Shown: positions 11,062 to 61,488 of the stretch, piece by piece
How the letters are laid out: each line of letters begins with the position of its first letter
Numbering within the stretch: position 1 is the stretch's first letter
Source: Hyperoplus lanceolatus
Lineage: Eukaryota; Chordata; Actinopteri; Uranoscopiformes; Ammodytidae
NCBI GenBank assembly: GCA_026929865.2
Contig: CM049410.1
Location: 13,069,501-13,133,500, forward strand
DNA length: 64,000 nucleotides
Direction: 5' to 3'
Notes under the pieces: model-generated
The model's database searches: none
The model's input: the letters and a program-made list of their open reading frames with translations, nothing else
Told to the model about the DNA's origin: nothing
Position numbers and translations under genes: made by a program

Positions 11062-12613
11062 CCTCTGTTTCTCTTCATTAACAATAATTACAGGTTTAAA
11101 AGCCAAAAGCATTTACAGAGCGTACAAACACATTACATACACACGCACACTACAATCGGAGACTTAATAATGGAAGCTTGTCATGGCATGTTTGGGGTAA
11201 AGGTTGCCGGGAGTGACAGGTAACACGTGTGCATGTTCCTTCAAAACCAACGGCATCGCTTCTACAAATTGTGCCAAGCCTCTTCAGTGATCGTCACTAT
11301 CATTCTTCTGCTATTTACAGTAGCAAGATGGAAATACTAAGAGACGGACAAAAAAGAAGAAAGTATTGCTCTGACTCTCTCTCTTTAATAAACTTGTCCA
11401 CAACTATACAGTTAAAAAATAAGAATGATCGAGCATTAAGACTTAAGCTGTGTGACAACGGCACAGAAAAGAAGAGCTGGAAAGCGAAAGGTTGAAGAGC
11501 AAAAGGGGAGAAGAAGTTAAAGAAAGGATTCAAAAGGGAAGAGAAGAGAGGAAGAAAATGTGTTCCAACAAATCTGACTGTGCCCTGTTCCTAAGAGTTA
11601 CAAATCTAGTCATTAATTAAAGATAAAATACACCAATCCCATTCCAATTGATCATGTAACACCGCTGTTTGGAGAGATAACTTGTCTAGTTACATTCATC
11701 TCTCCCCACATTGGTTAGCTCTTAAGTTTATTGCAGAAGTAAAGCTTTTGTTCAACTGTTTAAAAGGACCCTAGACACTGACCTAAGAGCAGCATCTGAA
11801 GAAATCGCAAGGTTGTTTTTGTCAAAGACGGGCTTTTGGTTCAATACATAAAACTTATATATATTTTTTTTATAGTACTAGCCACATTAAACTAATAATT
11901 TTCCATGTGAGAGCATTTTTTCAGTTTGAATTCCCAGATACATGGTGACTAAAACTGAGCTTGGGTCAGCGCCTGAGGGTCAACCAGCAGATACATTCCA
12001 CCCAGTGTTACTGAAGAGATGGATGATATTCAAGTTCACACTTTAAAATCACCAATAGCTATTAAACTGCATCACTCTATGAGTCTGTCGGAGTGTCTTT
12101 ATCAAACAAGAACAATTCACTTTTTATCTATTTTTCTTAATATGAACTTTTGTCAGTAAAGCAGAAGGAGGTCCGTGTTACTACAGTCTGAAAGGCTTTA
12201 TGTAGAGAATGAATGTATAGTTAATTATGTACTACTACTACTCAATGAGCTGATATCCATTCTGTAGAACTAATGTATCACTTACTTCGAAGCATTGGCT
12301 GGATCTTAATGGATCTCTTACATCATCCATTCTATCAGAAAGATAAGTATGGTTATGGGAAGTAAGTTCTAGAATGGAAGTTGGAGTAAAAAGCTAATCC
12401 AATTGAGGTTGATTACCGTTATATCTAAAAAAAAAAAAAAAAAAAAGATCCAAATCCAAAGATTCAATGTGAGCTACAGTGAGCTATGAGATATACTCCC
12501 TCTGTGCTCGAGATGCTGCAGGTTAATACATTTTCTATAAAAGACACTGATAGTAAATGGTCAATCAATGGATCCTTACTTAACACGTGGAACAATGGGG
12601 ACAAAACTAAATG

Positions 12614-12745
<132 letters not shown>

Positions 12746-13275
12746 GGCTGATAAATTTGAGCCCATAGACCCCCCCCACACACACACAAACACCCCCAAT
12801 GGCAGTTAATGCTAACAGGTCTTCCATGCAGTGGTTAAAAGGCAAGTGTAGCTGACTGTGTGTACTGCATGTAAAGCGTGTGTGTGTTTGTGTGAGCATA
12901 GAGTAACCACCGCAAAACACTAGTGGTAAACTGTTGTGAACGTAAGAGACAAAAATAGAATAGAATATTTTTAAACTTCAATAGAGGATGAACAGCTCAC
13001 AGCAGCAGCATGTGTGTCTCTGAGCTGACAATCGATCAGAATGAGTAAAAAAGGTTGCTGGTTGCGCGCCTTTAACGCTTGCTGAAAACACGACCTGGCA
13101 CACTCAAGTGCACAGGAACCCAAATGTGCTTTAAGCCTTTCCTTGAGTTTGAGCGCTGTCCGTCTGGTCCTCTGTTCTCTCTGGGAGTACAAAGAGTCTT
13201 TCTTTATGTGCAAACACAAATGTTGAGATGCTTCCAAAAAGCCCCTTAGACTATTCACATCACACATAGTCCTCT

Positions 13276-13309
<34 letters not shown>

Positions 13310-13312
13310 TGC

Positions 13313-54565
<41,253 letters not shown>

Positions 54566-55023
54566 CAGGGCCCTCCAGGAGGACGAGAAAGGGGATTTAA
54601 GTGGTGGTGTTGGTGTAAAAACCCACATAATCAGGGATGTGGGGAAAAAATGCATCTGAGCGGATGCTGTTGCTGCCCTTTTCTCAAAGAGACATATCAG
54701 TGAAAAGGTAAGCAGGTTCTGTGATTTATTTTTTTTTTTTTTTTTTCATGCAGCTTTAGCCAGCGATTCTGGAGAATGCTTGTTGTCAAAATCACTTTTT
54801 GTCAAAAATCTGTGCATTTCCTCACAATCTGCTACCTGTCAATACACATCCTAGGCTCTCCAAACAGGCATGTTGGGCCCTTCTGTTTACATACTAGTTT
54901 AAAGAGCTTAGGCTGTGTAATAACAATTTATTTTTTCAACGCACACATAGTGCGGACAGGAGATTTTCACTGATTTTGACAACAAGCGTTATACAGAATC
55001 ACTGACTCCACCTCCAAGATGGT

Positions 55024-55500
55024 AAGGGTGCTTTCACACCTGCAGTACTTGGTTCGATTGAGACAACCTCAGGTGCGTTTCCACATTTGCTGCATTTCCT
55101 GTGAGCAATCGCACTCAGTTACACACCAAAAGTGGACCAAACAAGCGGACCAAGACTTTGTTGAAGAGATGATCTCGTTACACTTCCAAAAAAACTCTGG
55201 TGCAGTCTGTTTGTGGTGAGAATGTGACCGGACTGAGTCCGACCTAACTGCAAAAAGCACTGACCATGTGTTCCAAAATCGCATACTTCAATACCCCAAT
55301 ACTTCAAAATCTGTTAACTATGCTACATACTACACTACAGCTAATAATGAAGTATTTAGTTTGCATGCAGCAGGCAAACAATTTGGACATGCTGTACTTT
55401 TACTTATGTATTTCATCATAATAGATAGATGTGAAAGAGCAGCGAACTTTTTGAGAAATGGAACGTGTCTTTCTTGCATCAGGTGTGAACCGCCCCAAGG
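55024..55500. mobile_element. MITE-like stretch (GGTGCTTTCACACCTG start)
   Basis: AAGGGTGCTTTCACACCTGC at the left recalls a common fish MITE; its decayed mirror may be CATCAGGTGTGAACCGCCCC at about 55478-55497. No clean target duplication was found. Confidence 0.45.
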
Positions 55501-58400
55501 ACCTAAGGCCTTTGCACACTGGACACGTAGCGAATAAATGGCCCAAAAATGATATGAAAGCTTGTATTGACTCTATAAATGTTTGATAATTATTATTAAC
55601 ATGCAAATTAATCGCACACAAAGAAAAAAATAGTTTATTGTGCAAAGGCCTTTAGATGTTATTAGACCCATTTGTCACATTTTCATCCACAAAACTCACC
55701 CATTTTATGTTATGCTGTACAATAAGCTATAGGAAATATTTTAATGCTGATCTGCTGTAACGTGTGTATGTGTTTGTGACATGTCTCTCTAGGTTGTCCC
55801 GGCTCAAAGAAGGTAGCTTGAGGAAGACATTCGCCACTGTCCGTTGGGAGGAGCACTCTGCACTGGATCAGCTGTCAGTCAGTCTGTTGCTATTCTGATA
55901 TTAATGGACTCTGGCATCTCTATCCTTCACTTTGGACACAATGATAAAAAGGAGGCACAGTGCGCTGCGAATGGAAGGACACAGCTGCTGCCGGAGATGT
56001 AGAGCAAATATATGCAGGTTGTCCGCAGTGCAGCCAGTTTCAGATCCAGTAGTCTGATATGACTGGTATTTCCACTGAACAGTTTACCAGGCTGTGCTAG
56101 CCCATGGGCCTGGGGGCTGACAGCGGACGGAAATTAAATTAACCTTGCCACTTCAGTAACCTAGACATTGCGACATCTTGGTCAGAACTGGCAAACTGCA
56201 GGAAAACAATGTCAACTGTAGGTCTGTTGCATTATACGTAATCACTCGCTGAAAAACTCTATTCAACTGCTTTCCCCTTTTTTACGTTTTCAGAATACAG
56301 AAGGCATTGCTTCTTTGCAGGCAAACTCATCCCTGAGGGCGTAATTTGAAAATGTGTATTTTGACAGTCACCCAGACTACTGTGTATGTCTTTTTCAGTG
56401 ATGGTACCCGCACACTCAGGGTGGCAGTCAAGACGTAACACAGGCTGTGAAACTATAGGATACAGGAAAGCCCTAATCTTTTCTAGCTCTCTTCTAGATC
56501 AGAGGTACCACACTCCCCCATGCTCTTCACTGTGATGCAGAACATATTCAAATATCTAGAGAGAGAGTATAGGCATATTTCAGTTAATAGTAATGTATTA
56601 GTTATGACAGCGGTGATCACAGCTGGCCACACCTTTCAAACTGGTTTCATCTCAGAAAAAATGCTTCAAATATTTGACTGTGTTGAATGAATACATGTTT
56701 TGTTAACTTAACGAATGTTTGTTAGACACAGAAAAAGACTCAGCGCATGAAAAACAATCAAAGTTTGGTTTCAGTGCACTTTCCTCTGTTTTGCATATAG
56801 AAATTCATAAAATATTAGTTCTTGGCAGCAATAATACAGACTGTATTAAAGCAATGGGGCAATTCGATAGCTATAAGAATGAGCTAATGCAAAAACTAAT
56901 TGCAAAGCAGTTCTCCCATTCATGTGTTTTGTTGTTGATGGTTGGAAGAAAACATACGAACAGTATGTATGAGCCTTGAAAGCACTGTTCATACTCCAGG
57001 TCTGAAGAGTAATTACAGCCCAGCTAATTAACTTAACATTGACTTTGGAAGCAATATTTTTTCATAGCATACAGTATAGTACCTGCCAACCAGAATGAGC
57101 AAACTGCATAATAATTATCATCAATTTGTTTACTCTAGTTATTTGATGGAACCAAATAAACTGAGGCAGTAGAGGCAACAAGTTGACGATTTTTTCCAAA
57201 AAATATTTGCACATGCACATTTCAGACTTTAAACAAGCTTTAGTCCAGAATTTCATTGTCTGACTTTTCACAAGACCACCCAGAGGGCTCTGCTGTGTTA
57301 AGATGTTTTTTTGAACCACACTTTGTGTAATGAATCAAACAGAAAAAGCCAACTTAAAAACAAGGGTGTGAACGTCCTGAGATTTACCAAGAGCTGTTTG
57401 TTTATCATACCAAGCGTTGATTAATGATGGCTGATTCTTTCTCCTTCGTTTTGGACTTTGCAGTAAGCGATATTTTTTGGGTGATGTGCAATGTTTTGAT
57501 TGGATTGTTTACACGTTTGTATCAATCAGTTTGGCCATAAGAATTCTATTTTTGGCAGGCTAAAATAACTGCATGTTGATCACGCAACACTAAAGCTCAG
57601 GATACTTATATTCATTAAATATTCTAAACATTTATATGTGGAATTTGGTCAAGAAAGTAATTAGATGAACACCAGGTGAACCCTTACAGTAGTTGAATGA
57701 GGATTTCTGATTTCTAACTGAAGGTCAAAGTCAGAATGACAAGTTGCCATACTGTAAAATACAGAGAGCGTTTTGTGGCTTAATACCAAGTCATTGGCGA
57801 TGGCTTGAATGTAACCAACATTCATTTATATGAAAAGGTAACACAATATGGCTTTAAAGCTACTCCACATGTGTTCAAAATCAGTGGCAAAGGAAGCGGA
57901 CAGAACAGGGAGCAATTGTAGTTTTGTGCGAAAACTGTCTATAAATCACTGGTGTGTAGTTACTAGTTTATCTGTGCCATTTCCCGGGCATGATACCTCA
58001 CTGTGCTGGTCAGACTCTGATCAACTCTGCTCATAGCATCTTAGTAAAGTGGAAACTAGTGTTACTTTATGAGTAAGCGATGAGAGCCTTTGCTTGGTTT
58101 ATTGGTCTCATCATCATAAAATGTCAACAAGCAGCCTGTACCCAGTGCTTGTGTCATCTGTCCACCTCTCGCAGACATGCACATGCTATAATAAGCTATG
58201 GATCGTAACAGAGTTTTATTTTCCAATGTATATTTAATAAACTTTGAGCGAATGCCAGCTTTTTGCCTCATACTCCAACTGTTCATTGACTAAATGTATT
58301 GTATTGTGTATATTTACGACCGTGCAGTCGATTAATGGTAATGATAATAGAGTTATTCATCTTAGACACTTTTGAAGTCACTTTTATATTTTGTCCACAA

Positions 58401-58511
58401 GAGAGCGACAGTGAGTCAGACAACAGTAGCTGGATGGAACGCTTGATGCTGCGAAGAAAAATCCTCATCAGATCAGACTACGGGACTTTTCCACAAACAT
58501 ACTCTCTATAG
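58401..58511 (+). CDS. Possible terminal coding exon, unknown protein
   Basis: After TTATATTTTGTCCACAAG (a possible acceptor) an open stretch reads ESDSESDNSSWMERLMLRRK then ILIRSDYGTFPQTYSL and a TAG stop. The acidic-Ser run followed by a basic amphipathic segment looks like a real protein C-terminus. No upstream partner exon is recognised, and it lies in the DEXI 3' interval. It could be an alternative downstream exon, a fossil, or chance. Confidence 0.25.
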   Translation, partial: ESDSESDNSSWMERLMLRRKILIRSDYGTFPQTYSL

Positions 58512-59044
58512 AATGTCTGTGACTGACAACTGTAATTACTTAACAAAGCCACCAACTGAGGAAAGGGTTAAAAAGTGAACCTGTAAATACCAGTGACATT
58601 TTTTAGATTGTTGTGATGTAGCGAGGAGTATACTAAAATATGACCTTGGCATATTACTGATCCACATTTTGTGAAATACATAATAGCACAATTTGAAACA
58701 AGTCACTCAGCACAAGTCTACAAAGAAAATGCAACTGTGTTCTTATGTCTTAAATCAGGCTCAGATATCCTGACTTTCACTTTTGAGTATTATGGGTCAG
58801 CCCTAAAATGATCCTACACTTCCCATAATGCAATACAGCCTTGCCCTAATAGCCCTATAGCAGTTTGTATAAGTTATAGCCAAGAATTTATGTTGTAAGT
58901 ATTATAATTAACTTTATGCAGCGTACCATACAGACACTATTTACACTGTTAAAAGGTCATTTTTAATCAAAATGAATGAAAATAAGTTGTTAACAAAGCG
59001 AAGGATTCAATAAACATGTGAAATAACAAATGAAAAAAGGAAAC

Positions 59045-59141
59045 AGACATTTATCTGAAACATTTTATTTATAAAAGAAAGTGCAAAGTGTTGGAGCAAC
59101 CCAGTAATTAAATTAAAAACCATAGCAGGAAAATACTTTTG

Positions 59142-59175
<34 letters not shown>

Positions 59176-59655
59176 CTGTCTTAGTAACAGTGACAGCACA
59201 GCAGGACAGTTGTGTAATGACGTCACACAGGGAAACAATCTATAAATGGCACAAAGGAACATAAAAAACTAGCACAACATCAGGTCAAATACAATGGTCC
59301 CTTATTTCATTTGTACCAATTATTACCACACATCCTTTCTCAAATGATGCAGAGCTGTTTTGGGTGGGGAAAGGAAAAGGTTTACTACTTCCTTGTGTAG
59401 CGTGGAATCCAGAAGTTGGCTAAATCAAACGTTGGATAAAGCAGCAAAGAATTTTCATAGATTCGGTTGAGTTGTGGTTCAGTGCACTCCTTGTATCTCT
59501 CATGCTCTCCCTCAGTTTCTGTCAATTTTAATCTCAAGCGATCAGGACATGCTTTAAGAGATGTATCGTGTCGTGTGTAGTGTAAACATGTGCATTATAT
59601 GCATGTTTAAAAGAAAAGTTCAAGGCCTCGGTTGTGAATAGGTCTTATCTTTGTT
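59045..59655 (-). other. CIITA: Probable CIITA 3' UTR
   Basis: Minus-strand sequence after the stop reaches an AATAAA (reverse complement at 59064-59069), predicting cleavage at about 59045. It contains a (CA)16 tract at 59143-59174. Confidence 0.6.
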
Positions 59656-59731
59656 CTACTGCCAGAGGATCCGGCTGTCCTGCTGCTGTAGCCTCTCCAA
59701 CACTCCGTATGGAATACACTGGTTCCACATC
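59656..59731 (-). CDS. CIITA: CIITA last coding exon
   Basis: Acceptor TTTTCAG|GATGTG; stop TAG at 59658-59656. Encodes MWNQCIPYGVLERLQQQDSR then ILWQ; human MWTPTIPFSVQEHLQQQDSR then ISLR. Confidence 0.96.
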
Positions 59732-59849
59732 CTGAAAATTAAGAGATATGATAACATAATTGGCAAGGCGTCTTACCTAAAAAGGACATACAGACAGACA
59801 GACAAACACACACACGCACGCACGCACGTGCGCACTCACGTGCACGCGC

Positions 59850-59882
<33 letters not shown>

Positions 59883-60229
59883 GGGTTTTCTCACCTCAAA
59901 CTCTTAATCTTTTTGCAGTTTCTCAGACTGGCTCCTAGACTATGTGCCCCAACATCCGTCAGCTTGTTGTACTTCACACTGTCCAACAGAATCAGGAACC
60001 AACAGTTCAGTTCACATGATCAAAATTCCCTTGTATCTAGACACATTTGACTTGTTCGATGAGAAATGTCACGCAGTACATTACATTATTTCATTTAGCT
60101 GACGCCTTTATCCAAAACCATTTCCAATAAGTGAATTCAACCATGAGAGAACTAAATGCAGAGTTCCTGATAAATGTTTGCCACTACTGATCACAGCAGA
60201 CACATGCACATTGACACACACGCACGCAC

Positions 60230-60279
<50 letters not shown>

Positions 60280-60483
60280 AATGTCAAATAGAGAAAGTGC
60301 GATCTGTTGTCTTACTCCAGGTCAGTTAGAGAAGCCACATGTGGGAGGACAGCTGCTAAACTCTCTGCCCCCTCATCAGAGATCACATTGCTGTAGAGAC
60401 TGAAAAAAAGCAACAAGAAAAAGGGAAGTGAAAACATGTGGGTCTACAGTAAGTGCAATTTCAGGTGTTGTTGTTGTGTTGTA

Positions 60484-60514
<31 letters not shown>

Positions 60515-60834
60515 ACATGATTTACCTTAAACAGTGCAGTTTGGGCAGATACATTAGCGTGATTGCCAACTTCATCACCCCCTGGTCTCCGATGCAATTC
60601 TGAGACAGACTAGAAACCAGACAGAGAGAGGCGCACGCTTAGCTCAACACACACTGCACAACAAGATCCTACTCTGTTAACAAATGAATGACAAGGAATA
60701 AAGAGATTAAAACAGAATAAGACATGCTCTACTTACTTGAGTACCTCCAGGAAACAGAGTGAGGCTAAAGCGTCAGACAGTTTCTCTGCTCCCTTGTCCC
60801 CTATTTTGCTGTTCTCTAGACTGTAGGAGGATAT

Positions 60835-60880
<46 letters not shown>

Positions 60881-61257
60881 TACTGTCAGATACCACAAAT
60901 CTAATGTATAACACAAAGAGTACTAGTAAAGGTGTGTATATTTACTCCAGGTGCTGGAGGTTGTGTAGACCGGGCAGGAGCTCCCACAGCTTGGTGAGAG
61001 CAAGTGGACCTTTTTCTGGACCAAGCCTTCAGGGACATACAATGTAGTAATCATCATCATCATTATCATCATCATGGATTCCAATATCAAATGTCAGAGC
61101 TACTCACTCAAACTCCAGCTTGTGTAGCTCTTTGACGGCTGGTACTCCCTCTGCAAAGATGGAATCTGATTGGCTGGAACTACAAGTAGACACACAACAC
61201 ACTTGTCACCGGCAAGACACATTTGGATTGTACGTTGCAAAGTCTCACTGAGTGAAA

Positions 61258-61329
<72 letters not shown>

Positions 61330-61453
61330 GTACAGGCATCTTTGTGAGGACCAATTTAAGCGTTTAACCATCGGTTAGGGGGTCGCATGCAGTTGTGATG
61401 GTTAAGGTTAAGGGGCTAGGGAATGCATTATGTCAATGATTGTCCTCGCACTG

Positions 61454-61488
<35 letters not shown>

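Larger units (their letters stand above)
54566..59030 (+). other. DEXI 3' region and DEXI-CIITA interval
   Basis: 142 bp past the DEXI stop is a strong donor (AAAAG|GTAAGC, intron from 54708). A good acceptor follows at 55792 (CTCTCTAG|GTTGTCC), suggesting an intron in the 3' UTR with the remaining UTR downstream. That intron contains a T-run (54726-54746), a relative of the 43405 repeat (54868-55020) and a MITE-like stretch (55024-55500). Candidate AATAAA signals are at 57155, 58236 and 59010. From 55793 to 58390 I see no repeat and no convincing gene. Confidence 0.5.
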
